15,732 nucleotides of DNA, taken from Neisseriales bacterium (GTDB taxonomy: Bacteria; Pseudomonadota; Gammaproteobacteria; Burkholderiales; UBA11063). A model generated the notes under the pieces. That model saw nothing but the letters and a program-made list of their open reading frames with translations, did no database searches and was not told the DNA's origin. Each line of letters opens with the position of its first letter. The first letter of the stretch is position 1. Location: the NCBI GenBank assembly GCA_008017145.1, contig SSGY01000002.1:1-15732 (forward strand). Reading direction: 5' to 3'. Of the stretch, positions 1-6,712 are shown in pieces. Position numbers and translations under genes: made by a program.

Positions 1-59
1 CCCTCAATAATTATTGAAACAACATTCCGCTCGCTAACTCCACCAACTATTCCGCACAT
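1..59 (-). CDS. glmS: Glucosamine-6-phosphate synthase, N-terminal fragment (runs off left edge)
   Basis: Reading the minus strand from the ATG at 59-57 gives 19 codons beginning MCGIVGGVSERN and ending VVSIIIEG. This is the highly conserved start of GlmS, the glutamine:fructose-6-phosphate amidotransferase that makes glucosamine-6-phosphate for peptidoglycan and LPS. Cys2 is the N-terminal nucleophile of the class II glutamine amidotransferase domain once Met1 is removed. The start lies 3 bases after the hemH stop, and a GAGGG purine stretch inside the last hemH codons can serve as its ribosome-binding site, so translation is probably coupled to hemH. Only 59 bases are present. The Ntn-amidotransferase start is shared with PurF and AsnB, but the residues after MCGIVG fit GlmS best. 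Confidence 0.85.
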   Translation of the reverse strand, partial: MCGIVGGVSERNVVSIIIE

Positions 60-62
60 ACC

Positions 63-1037
63 TTAACCCTCTTGAAAAATTTTATTTAGTATTATAGTTA
101 ATTCGCTACTGGCATTTAAACATGGTATATAACGTAGCTCACGCCCACCACGACTGATATATAAATTACGATTTTGAATTGCTATTTCTTCCAGTGTCTC
201 TAAACAATCACTAACAAAGCCCGGACAAATAACATCAACTGTAGCTATTTCTGCCATAGCTAAAACATTAAGCGTCGCATCAGTTGCAGGACCAACCCAT
301 TCTGCTCGTCCAAATTTAGATTGAAAGCATAATTTAGCTTCTACCTCTGGCTCTAATTCCAATGCTTGACATAATAATTGATAGGTGAGTTTGCATTCTT
401 CAACGTAACTATCACCATTTTCCACTAATTTAACTGGTAGCGAATGAAAGCTAACGACCAATCTATCCCCTCGCCCATTACCTGCCCAATGCTCACGCAC
501 CTGATTAGCTAATGCCTGAATATATAAAGGATGATCTGCAAAGCTATTAATAAATTTAATTTTTGGAACCGAGTATGATTTTTGGTAGTAGTGACTAATT
601 TGATCAAAAACCGCAGCCGTGGTTGAGCTTGAATATTGCGGATAAAGTGGAACTACCACTAGCTCGCTGATAGATTGTTCTGCAAAGTATTTAGCTAACT
701 GAGCCTTAATATCCTCAGCACCATAACAGAATGCATAGCCAACGCGTGCTGTATCATCAGTTGCCCGTAAATGCTCTTGCAATAATCTTGCCTGTTCTTT
801 GGTATAGTGAATTAATGGTGCACAATCATTTTCAAGCCAAATTTGCTGATATTTATGGAGTAATTTTTTACTTCTTAATGGTAAGATAATTCCATATAAA
901 ATCGGATACCACAATAAACGAGGCAAACCAACAACACGCTTATCAGATAAAAAGCTGCGGAGAAACTTTCGAATTGCAGCAACAGATAACTGCTCTGGTG
1001 AACCCAGATTCACCAAAAGAACTAATTTTTGCCCCAT
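63..1037 (-). CDS. hemH: Ferrochelatase
   Basis: Inserts ferrous iron into protoporphyrin IX, the last step of haem synthesis, usually at the inner face of the cytoplasmic membrane. The product is 324 residues, normal for bacterial ferrochelatases. Visible family motifs are NLGSPEQLS near residue 10, LYPQYSSSTT at 131-140, SFHSLP at 196-201 with the catalytic/metal-binding His198, FQSKFGRAEWVGP at 238-250, and CPGFVSDCLETLEE near 271-284 with the conserved acidic residue pair. I start at the ATG at 1037. An in-frame TTG two codons earlier (1043) abuts the plsY stop and is less likely. The gene follows plsY by 6 bases and precedes glmS by 3 bases on the same strand, so it is an internal operon gene with no promoter of its own visible. 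Confidence 0.96.
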   Translation of the reverse strand: MGQKLVLLVNLGSPEQLSVAAIRKFLRSFLSDKRVVGLPRLLWYPILYGIILPLRSKKLLHKYQQIWLENDCAPLIHYTKEQARLLQEHLRATDDTARVGYAFCYGAEDIKAQLAKYFAEQSISELVVVPLYPQYSSSTTAAVFDQISHYYQKSYSVPKIKFINSFADHPLYIQALANQVREHWAGNGRGDRLVVSFHSLPVKLVENGDSYVEECKLTYQLLCQALELEPEVEAKLCFQSKFGRAEWVGPATDATLNVLAMAEIATVDVICPGFVSDCLETLEEIAIQNRNLYISRGGRELRYIPCLNASSELTIILNKIFQEG

Positions 1038-1043
1038 TCTCAA

Positions 1044-1700
1044 CTACACTTCATCTGAATTAGAATTAGAATTACTCTTTGCGTGTTCAGTTTTTTCTTT
1101 TCTTTTAAAACTAGCTTCTTCACCTTTAATTAAACGCACGATGTTGCTCTGATGTTTAAAAATAACTATCACAGCAATCATTAATGTCGCACCAAAATAA
1201 GAGGTATTTTGAAATAAAACATAGGCATATAAAGGTGACAAAAAAGTTGCTAAAATTGCTGATAAAGAAGAAACACGCGTAAATTTAAACACTACAAACC
1301 AGCTAACAACTACCAAAAGAGCTAAAATAGGACTAAATCCTAATAAAACTCCAATTGCGGTAGCAACACCTTTACCACCTTTAAATTTAAAGAAAATCGG
1401 AAAAATATGTCCAATCACTGCAAGGACACCACAAATCCCAACTATAGCATCACCGCCATCAATTCCACGCATTAAAAATCTGGCAACTAAAACAACAATC
1501 AAGCCCTTGAGCAAATCACCCAACAACGTAAATGCTGCAGCTTTCTTGTTACCACTACGCATTACATTGGTTGCACCAGCATTATTAGAACCATAATTAC
1601 GTGGATCATCCATTTTCATAAATTTGCTAACAATTATAGCAAATGACAAGGATCCCAATAAATATGCCACCAAGAGCATGCTATATAATGAGTAATTCAA
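1044..1700 (-). CDS. plsY: Acyl-phosphate:glycerol-3-phosphate acyltransferase PlsY
   Basis: An integral inner-membrane enzyme that transfers an acyl group from acyl-phosphate to glycerol-3-phosphate, the first acylation in phospholipid synthesis. The three family motifs are visible: GSNNAGATNVMR at 37-48 (a variant of the usual GSGNPGATN), FKFKGGKGVAT in the centre, and KHQSNIVRLIKGEE near the end. Several hydrophobic segments fit the multi-span topology. The start is a TTG at 1700. It has a GGAG about 10 bases upstream, whereas the first ATG (1679) has no ribosome-binding site, and the TTG start gives an N-terminus comparable in length to E. coli PlsY. The hydrophilic tail after residue 190 is rich in Lys/Glu and ends in Ser-Asn repeats. 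The gene lies in the erpA-to-glmS run, 27 bases after the exported-protein gene. Confidence 0.95.
   Translation of the reverse strand: MNYSLYSMLLVAYLLGSLSFAIIVSKFMKMDDPRNYGSNNAGATNVMRSGNKKAAAFTLLGDLLKGLIVVLVARFLMRGIDGGDAIVGICGVLAVIGHIFPIFFKFKGGKGVATAIGVLLGFSPILALLVVVSWFVVFKFTRVSSLSAILATFLSPLYAYVLFQNTSYFGATLMIAVIVIFKHQSNIVRLIKGEEASFKRKEKTEHAKSNSNSNSDEV
1057..1074. repeat. Three tandem copies of a 6-bp unit in the plsY tail
   Basis: The plus strand carries GAATTA three times in a row. Read on the coding strand it gives Asn-Ser repeats in the last ten residues of PlsY. Six bases keeps the frame, so copy changes would only lengthen or shorten a disordered tail. Probably a neutral microsatellite. 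Confidence 0.7.
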
Positions 1701-1727
1701 TTTTTTAAAACTCCAAAAAAGTAAAAA

Positions 1728-2273
1728 TTAGTAGGTAACATTAAATTTAATTTGATTCGTACCTACACTAACATCTGTATTATTATTTGCTTTAATCGGA
1801 ATGGCTACATTTTCTTTTAATGTGTCTTCCATTGATTTATTGTTCAATTGTGGCGCATAAGCCTGTAACGTACTTTGATTAGAATCAGTAATATTAAAAT
1901 TATTGATAGCATTCTGATCGTAACTATTTTGATTACGATTGAAATAATGTCCATTACCACCAGTAGTAGGTGCTACTGCCGCAGTTGACAGCGCTTCATC
2001 AGATTTAAAATTTTGCGGAACTGTGCCACTTGAATTTTGGCGTGCACAATTCAAGCCACTGACTTTATTACAATACCAGATAGTACCACTGCTGGCATTT
2101 CTTTTTTTAGCTGAGTCCGGAACACTGAACGCCAATTTGGGATCAGTGTTCGCACTTTCATGGCTTTTATCCGAACTCAAAAAAGTTGGCGTAAAATCAT
2201 CAAGGGTAAGTGCATGAGCCACCAAAGGCAACAGTGAAAGCACAATACCCCATGTCCGAAAATTTAACCACAT
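1728..2273 (-). CDS. Exported protein of unknown function
   Basis: I do not recognise this 181-residue protein. It starts with a typical Sec signal peptide: a short N-terminus, a hydrophobic stretch around residues 9-18 (IVLSLLPLVA), and a probable signal peptidase I site after AHA, leaving LTLDDFTPTF as the mature start. No lipobox is present. The mature part is polar and rich in Asn, Ser, Thr and Gln. It has two cysteines in the segment IWYCNKVSGLNCARQ, which could form a disulfide in the periplasm. It ends in an aromatic residue after a short alternating stretch (IKFNVTY), so an outer-membrane or surface link is possible but weak. The ATG at 2273 lies 6 bases after the erpA stop with no strong ribosome-binding site, suggesting translational coupling to erpA. 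Confidence 0.75.
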   Translation of the reverse strand: MWLNFRTWGIVLSLLPLVAHALTLDDFTPTFLSSDKSHESANTDPKLAFSVPDSAKKRNASSGTIWYCNKVSGLNCARQNSSGTVPQNFKSDEALSTAAVAPTTGGNGHYFNRNQNSYDQNAINNFNITDSNQSTLQAYAPQLNNKSMEDTLKENVAIPIKANNNTDVSVGTNQIKFNVTY

Positions 2274-2279
2274 AATAAA

Positions 2280-2612
2280 TTATACCGAGAATGATGAACC
2301 ACAACCACAAGTAGTTTGTGCATTTGGATTTTTGATAGTGAACTGAGCACCCTCAAAAGAATCAATATAATCAATCTCAGCACCAACTAAATATTGGTAT
2401 GACATCGTGTCTACCAAAAATTGTACACCATCTTTGTCGACAACAAAGTCGTCCTCGTTAGAAATTTCATCAAAGGTAAACCCATACTGAAACCCAGAGC
2501 AACCGCCACCAGTGATAAACACTCTTAACTTTAATTCTGGATTACCTTCTTCTTCGATTAATTCACGTACTTTACTGACTGCATTGTCTGTAAAAATAAT
2601 TGGATGTTCCAT
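2280..2612 (-). CDS. erpA: Iron-sulfur cluster insertion protein ErpA
   Basis: An A-type carrier that hands Fe-S clusters to apo-enzymes, for example in isoprenoid synthesis and respiration. The 110-residue product matches ErpA over its whole length. It has [18 protein letters not shown] near residues 28-45 and the C-terminal [11 protein letters not shown], giving the three cluster ligands Cys38, Cys102 and Cys104. The phrases [12 protein letters not shown] and YLVGAEIDY favour ErpA over IscA or SufA. The start is the ATG at 2612, preceded by a strong AGGAG at 7 bases spacing. A longer reading from a TTG at 2630 would include that ribosome-binding site and is wrong. It is the first gene of the minus-strand run through glmS, separated from tsf by a terminator. 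Confidence 0.96.
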   Translation of the reverse strand: MEHPIIFTDNAVSKVRELIEEEGNPELKLRVFITGGGCSGFQYGFTFDEISNEDDFVVDKDGVQFLVDTMSYQYLVGAEIDYIDSFEGAQFTIKNPNAQTTCGCGSSFSV

Positions 2613-2635
2613 AATAGTACTCCTAAACAAAATAA

Positions 2636-2656
2636 CTATATTATAATATTATAACA
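2636..2656 (-). promoter_or_regulatory. Possible -10 element(s) for the erpA run
   Basis: Just after the tsf terminator the minus strand holds two overlapping TATAAT-like words (GTTATAATATTATAATATAG). They are well placed to start transcription of erpA and the genes after it. I see no good -35 hexamer at 16-18 bases, so this is a candidate only. Confidence 0.4.
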
Positions 2657-2686
2657 AAAAATCCCCCACAGTAGCGGAGGATTTTT
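2657..2686 (-). terminator. Intrinsic terminator after tsf
   Basis: Two 11-base arms, at 2657-2667 and 2676-2686, pair with one G-U wobble (AAAAATCCTCC with GGGGGATTTTT on the minus strand) around an 8-base loop. A run of T follows on the minus strand, as in a Rho-independent terminator. It starts 14 bases past the tsf stop. The arms also end in A/T runs, so it may work in both directions. Confidence 0.85.
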
Positions 2687-2700
2687 CATTTAAGGATAAC

Positions 2701-3585
2701 TTAGACTTTGGCTGCTGCTGCGACTTCTGCCGCATAATCAACAACTTTTTTCTCAATACCTTCACCAACTACAAATAGCGTAAAACCATTGATAGTAGCT
2801 GATTTTGATTTCAATAATTGCTCTACAGTTTGTTTACCATCATCGGCTTTAATAAATACCTGACTAAGTAACGTAACTTCTTTAAGGAATTTATTAACTG
2901 TTCCTTCAGCAATTTTTTCTAGCATATCGCCAGTTTTACCATTTTCTTTAGCACGTTCAATAGCTACACGACGTTCAGTTTCGATTAATTCAGCATCAAC
3001 ACCACTAGCATCCAACGCTTTAGGTTTTGCAGCTGCAATGTGCATTGCAATATCTTTACCTAATTGATCTTGACCTGCAGTAACATCAACTAAAACCCCG
3101 ATTTTAGCACCGTGTAAATATGATGCTAATTCACCACTTGTAGTATTACGTACAAAACGGCGTACCGTCATATTTTCACCAAGTTTAGCAATCAATGCTT
3201 TACGCGCTTCTTCAACTGTTTCACCTGAAGCTAATTTAACTTCAGCAATATTTTCAATCGTTGCACTTGGATTTGCAACTATAGCAGCAGCAATATCATT
3301 CGCAAATTTAACAAAACCTTCGTCTTTAGCCACGAAATCAGTTTCGCAGTTAACTTCAACTATCGCACCAGATTTTTTATCAGCAGTAATAGAAATTGCA
3401 ACAATACCTTCGGCAGCAGTACGCCCAGCCATTTTTGATGCTTTATTACCAGATTTAATTCGCATTAACTCTTCTGCTTTTTTGATATCGCCATCAACTT
3501 CAACCAATGCGCGTTTACATTCCATCATTCCCAAGCCAGTCATTTCACGTAATTGTGCGACCATAGCGGCAGTAATATTTGCCAT
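2701..3585 (-). CDS. tsf: Translation elongation factor Ts
   Basis: Guanine-nucleotide exchange factor that recharges EF-Tu with GTP in the cytoplasm. The product is 294 residues, close to E. coli EF-Ts. The N-terminal UBA-like domain reads [20 protein letters not shown] and continues through MECKRALVE. The conserved EF-Tu-contacting segment [13 protein letters not shown] follows near residue 80. The ATG at 3585 has AGGAG 6 bases upstream. A longer reading from 3636 would add 17 unrelated residues and is not supported. It lies downstream of rpsB in the usual rpsB-tsf order, with a hairpin in the gap, and ends at the terminator at 2657-2686. Confidence 0.98.
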   Translation of the reverse strand: MANITAAMVAQLREMTGLGMMECKRALVEVDGDIKKAEELMRIKSGNKASKMAGRTAAEGIVAISITADKKSGAIVEVNCETDFVAKDEGFVKFANDIAAAIVANPSATIENIAEVKLASGETVEEARKALIAKLGENMTVRRFVRNTTSGELASYLHGAKIGVLVDVTAGQDQLGKDIAMHIAAAKPKALDASGVDAELIETERRVAIERAKENGKTGDMLEKIAEGTVNKFLKEVTLLSQVFIKADDGKQTVEQLLKSKSATINGFTLFVVGEGIEKKVVDYAAEVAAAAKV

Positions 3586-3615
3586 TTTAAACTCCTGTTT
3601 ATTTGTATTCGATGT

Positions 3616-3650
3616 TAACCGTCTAAGAGAAAACATCTGTTAGACGGTTA
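3616..3650 (-). promoter_or_regulatory. Hairpin between rpsB and tsf
   Basis: Perfect 11-base arms (TAACCGTCTAA and TTAGACGGTTA) at 3616-3626 and 3640-3650 enclose a 13-base loop, in the 72-base gap between rpsB and tsf. There is no T run after it on the minus strand, so it is not a complete intrinsic terminator. A partial attenuator or an RNA-processing/stability element that sets the S2 to EF-Ts ratio is a reasonable reading. In E. coli the same gap also carries a stem-loop. Confidence 0.65.
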
Positions 3651-3657
3651 TGAAAAA

Positions 3658-4446
3658 TTATTCAGCAGATACTTCGCCGTCAGCTTTTTTAACACGACGT
3701 ACAGTTTTAGCTTCTTCGGCAGCTTCTTCAACCATTTCAACTTTTACCGCTTTAGCTAAATCAGTAACTGTTTCATTTTTAGCAGCCAAAATTGCATCAG
3801 CGATTGCTGAAGCGTAAAGTTTGATTGCACGAGCAGAATCATCATTACCAGGAATAACATAATCAACACCTGATGGGTCATTATTAGTATCAACGATACC
3901 AATTACAGGGATTCCTAATTTTTGCGCTTCTTGAATTGCGATATCATGCATACCAGTATCAACTACAAACATTGCTGATGGTAAACCCTTCATTTCAGAG
4001 ATTCCACCAATAGTTCTTTGTAATTTTTCAACTTCACGAGAAATATCTAATAATTCTTTTTTAGATAGACCAGAATTTTCTTGAGCTAATTGTTCTGATT
4101 TAACTTCTAATTTTTTGATTGATTTTTTAACTGTTTCAAAGTTAGTCATCATTCCACCTAACCAACGGTGATCAACGTATGGCATACCGCAACGTTTTGC
4201 TTCTTCAGCAATAATTTCGCTAGCTTGAGCTTTAGCACCAACAAACAAAATAAAACCTTTGTTTTTGATTGTTTGTTTAGCAAATTTGATCGCTTCGTCA
4301 AACATTACCACTGTTTTATCTAAATTGATAACGTGGATTTTGTTACGAGAACCGAAAATGAATGGCTTCATTTTAGGATTCCAGAATTTAGTTTGGTGAC
4401 CGAAGTGAACTCCGGCTTCTAACATTTCTTTGATTGAAACTGACAT
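3658..4446 (-). CDS. rpsB: 30S ribosomal protein S2
   Basis: Structural protein of the small ribosomal subunit, near the 30S head-body junction, where it interacts with S1. The 262-residue product carries the family's hallmark stretches: an N-terminal [20 protein letters not shown], then [21 protein letters not shown] and [20 protein letters not shown]. The ATG at 4446 has AAGGA about 9 bases upstream. The C-terminal tail is charged (Glu/Lys-rich) and slightly long. It is the first gene of the rpsB-tsf operon, with a leader of about 100 bases that contains small hairpins. Confidence 0.98.
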   Translation of the reverse strand: MSVSIKEMLEAGVHFGHQTKFWNPKMKPFIFGSRNKIHVINLDKTVVMFDEAIKFAKQTIKNKGFILFVGAKAQASEIIAEEAKRCGMPYVDHRWLGGMMTNFETVKKSIKKLEVKSEQLAQENSGLSKKELLDISREVEKLQRTIGGISEMKGLPSAMFVVDTGMHDIAIQEAQKLGIPVIGIVDTNNDPSGVDYVIPGNDDSARAIKLYASAIADAILAAKNETVTDLAKAVKVEMVEEAAEEAKTVRRVKKADGEVSAE

Positions 4447-4580
4447 ATTAAATTTTCCTTAATAAGGGTTATACCGCCACTCGTGGATTTTGATGGCTCG
4501 CGCCACACCCTTTGACCACAAGTGTGTGAATTTTAAAAAATAAGACCGCGATTATACACTATTTGGTACAAATGTAATGT
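4447..4580 (-). promoter_or_regulatory. rpsB promoter -10 and structured leader
   Basis: A perfect TATAAT lies on the minus strand at 4556-4551, about 105 bases before the rpsB ATG. No convincing -35 is seen. The leader that follows can form several small hairpins: TGGC-GCGA-GCCA (a GNRA-type loop), CCAC-GA-GTGG, and a CACAC/GTGTG pairing. Such a leader fits feedback control of rpsB by free S2, known in gammaproteobacteria, but I cannot show a match to that RNA family by eye. Confidence 0.5.
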
Positions 4581-4629
4581 ATTATTTTATCCATACCCCA
4601 GCACCATACAAAACGCAGAGTATCACTAA

Positions 4630-5442
4630 CTAAAACTGGCGTTTAATTCGAACTAACTGCATAATCGCCACCGATATTTCTTCGATTGATTTATGACTGG
4701 TGTTCAGAAAAGGTACGCCACAATGATTCATTATGCGTTCAGCAGCTTGAATCTCATTAACACAAGTGTTTAATTGCGCATATTTACTATTCGGTAAGCG
4801 GTGAGTCCTAATAGAATGCAAGCGTTCTACTTCAATACTTAAACCAAATAATTTATGATGGTACGGCACCAGTGCCTTAGGTAAATGATCAGTCTGTAAA
4901 TCTGCTTCCGCTAACGGGTAATTGGCAACTTTAATTCCATAGTTAACTGATAAATAAATACTAGTCGGCGTTTTACCTACCCGCGAAACACCGATTATAA
5001 TAATATCTGCCTCATCATAATGTCTGCTACTTACCCCATCATCATTATCCAATGAATAATGGATTGCATCAATCCTGTGATTATATTTATCTTCATCGCC
5101 GATTCCATGAATTTTACTGATTTCATGTGTTGCTTGACAGCCTAATTCTGCCTCCATTTTTCCGATAAATGCATCAAAGAAATCAAGAGTCAAAGCATAA
5201 TCCACATCCAAAAGCTTACGCAGTTTGGGCGTAATAACGCTTGAAACAATAATTGGCTTCATACCATCGGTTAGAAAACGATTTTTTACCCGAATTAGTG
5301 CCTGACTTATTTTAGATGGAGTATCGGCAAAAGGAAAACTTTCTTTACGAAATTCAATTTGAGGAAACTTACCTAATAATGCAGCTCCGAGCTTTTCGGT
5401 TGTAATACCTGTTTGATCTGAGATATAGAACACGCTACGCAT
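4630..5442 (-). CDS. ppsR: PEP synthase regulatory kinase/pyrophosphorylase (DUF299)
   Basis: A bifunctional enzyme that switches phosphoenolpyruvate synthase off by ADP-dependent phosphorylation of a Thr and on again by phosphate-dependent dephosphorylation. The 270-residue product has the family start MRSVFYISDQTGITTEKLG, the P-loop-like GVSRVGKTPTS at 150-160, and the downstream SVNYGIKVANYPLAE segment. The length is typical. The ATG at 5442 has GGAG 5 bases upstream; a GTG two codons earlier overlaps that site and is rejected. The gene is divergent from dsbB. In many Proteobacteria it sits next to ppsA, but ppsA is not in this window. The close plant and Gram-positive relatives act on pyruvate phosphate dikinase, so the target is inferred. 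Confidence 0.93.
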   Translation of the reverse strand: MRSVFYISDQTGITTEKLGAALLGKFPQIEFRKESFPFADTPSKISQALIRVKNRFLTDGMKPIIVSSVITPKLRKLLDVDYALTLDFFDAFIGKMEAELGCQATHEISKIHGIGDEDKYNHRIDAIHYSLDNDDGVSSRHYDEADIIIIGVSRVGKTPTSIYLSVNYGIKVANYPLAEADLQTDHLPKALVPYHHKLFGLSIEVERLHSIRTHRLPNSKYAQLNTCVNEIQAAERIMNHCGVPFLNTSHKSIEEISVAIMQLVRIKRQF

Positions 5443-5588
5443 AAACACTCCAAATAGGTTATAATTACTTGTTTATCATATGAACTCAGACTGACTTTTC
5501 AACCAGCAAATCGTGTAACAAACATTAAACACGTTGTTGCTCTCTAAAAGCAGAAAGATTATGACGATATTGTAAAGGGTTATACCAT
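5443..5588. promoter_or_regulatory. Divergent promoter region between ppsR and dsbB
   Basis: This gap must hold both start sites. On the plus strand TTGTTG (5534-5539) and GATTAT (5557-5562) lie 17 bases apart and make a mediocre sigma-70-like promoter for dsbB. On the minus strand a TATAAC-like word near 5458-5468 is the only candidate for ppsR. No operator could be identified. Confidence 0.3.
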
Positions 5589-6116
5589 ATGCTCACAAAC
5601 TTATTTCGCTTAATTTCACCACGTTTAACATTCGCACTAATTTTTATATTTTGTGCATCCTCAATCGGCTACGCCTTTTATTCTCAGATTTATAATGGAG
5701 CGCAACCGTGCCCACTGTGCATTGCTCAACGTATTATCTATGGGTTTTTAGGTCTATTCAGTTTAATTGCATTGATTAATAACTGTAAAGGGTTTGGTAA
5801 TCGCATTTACGGAATCTTATTACTTGCTATTGCATTATTTGGAGTTAAAACGGCTTACCACCATGTATGGCTACAAAGCTTACCACCAGATCAATGGCCA
5901 GCCTCTTGTGGTATGCCCTTAGATGTTTTATTTAAAAAAATACCACTGAGTGGATTTATTAATACCATTTTAAGTGGGACTGCCGAATGCGCGATGGTGA
6001 ACTGGAAAGTATTTGGTTTTAGTGGACCATTGATTAGTATGTGGGGATACGTACTGGTGGCGGTTGGCGCATTTTATGTGTTAATTCATCGTAAACCAAC
6101 ACAAAGACTACATTAA
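5589..6116 (+). CDS. dsbB: Disulfide bond formation protein B
   Basis: Inner-membrane quinone reductase that reoxidises the periplasmic thiol oxidase DsbA. The 175-residue product has about four hydrophobic spans. The first periplasmic loop carries the active CPLC pair (Cys41, Cys44), followed by Arg48, the residue known to contact quinone. The second loop carries Cys107 (ASCGMP) and Cys134 (AECAM), the pair that exchanges with DsbA. All four catalytic cysteines are present, so it should be active. The ATG at 5589 has AAGGG about 11 bases upstream. The tsaC gene follows after only 5 bases, so the two are probably co-transcribed although functionally unrelated. Confidence 0.96.
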   Translation: MLTNLFRLISPRLTFALIFIFCASSIGYAFYSQIYNGAQPCPLCIAQRIIYGFLGLFSLIALINNCKGFGNRIYGILLLAIALFGVKTAYHHVWLQSLPPDQWPASCGMPLDVLFKKIPLSGFINTILSGTAECAMVNWKVFGFSGPLISMWGYVLVAVGAFYVLIHRKPTQRLH

Positions 6117-6121
6117 AAAGT

Positions 6122-6679
6122 ATGCGCTACTACAGCCCAGCTAGACTTAAACAAATCAAGCGCCATTTACGTAGTGGTGGCGTGATTGCCTACCCAACTG
6201 AATCCTGCTATGGATTTGGTTGCGACCCATTTAACTATTCCGCCATTAGTAAAATAATTCGACTCAAAGGGCGGAATAAGGCTAAAGGAATGATAGTTAT
6301 TGCGGGCAATGTAACCCAACTACAAAAAGTCATCAAATCATTAAATCCAACTGACAAATTACAGCTTACACAGTATTGGCCCGGATTTTATAGTATTATT
6401 CTGCCAGTTAGCCACCAAGTTCCGCGTAATCTAATTGGATCACACCGCAAAATAGCAGTGCGAGTTACACGCCATAAATTGGTTAAACAGCTAACTACCT
6501 CATTGAATATGCCATTGGTTTCAACCTCTGCCAATAAATCAGGACATCAATCAATCAAAACCTATCGCGAATGTGTCCGCCAATTTGGCAGACAAGTAAT
6601 GGTACTCTCGGGAACAACTAATTTCGCGAAAAAGCCCTCCACGATTATTGACTGGGAAAGTAAAAAAATCCTCCGCTAA
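6122..6679 (+). CDS. tsaC: Threonylcarbamoyl-AMP synthase (TsaC/YrdC family)
   Basis: Makes threonylcarbamoyl-AMP from threonine, bicarbonate and ATP, the first step of the t6A modification at position 37 of ANN-decoding tRNAs. The 185-residue product consists of a single YrdC domain, as in E. coli TsaC, without the extra C-terminal domain of Sua5. Motifs seen are YPTESCYGFGCDP at 24-36, the basic RLKGRNKAKG at 47-56 (KxR nucleotide-binding signature), YWPGFYSIILP at 85-95, and STSANKSG at 134-141. It lies 5 bases after dsbB with only a weak A-rich ribosome-binding site, suggesting coupling. It is convergent with gshAB. The related YciO family is the main alternative, but the length and motifs favour TsaC. 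Confidence 0.88.
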   Translation: MRYYSPARLKQIKRHLRSGGVIAYPTESCYGFGCDPFNYSAISKIIRLKGRNKAKGMIVIAGNVTQLQKVIKSLNPTDKLQLTQYWPGFYSIILPVSHQVPRNLIGSHRKIAVRVTRHKLVKQLTTSLNMPLVSTSANKSGHQSIKTYRECVRQFGRQVMVLSGTTNFAKKPSTIIDWESKKILR

Positions 6680-6712
6680 TTACTCAGTCAATGAGACTAA
6701 AATGATGTCTAA

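Noticed and set aside
2120..2151. Inverted repeat GAACACTGA/TCAGTGTTC as an operator
   Set aside because: It is a 9-base arm inside the coding sequence of the exported protein, with mismatches on either side; coincidence is likely and no regulated start lies nearby.
3616..3650. Neisseria-type DNA uptake sequence
   Set aside because: The arm reads CCGTCTAA, not CCGTCTGAA, so the CTG core shared by known dialects is absent, and I saw no other copies in the window.
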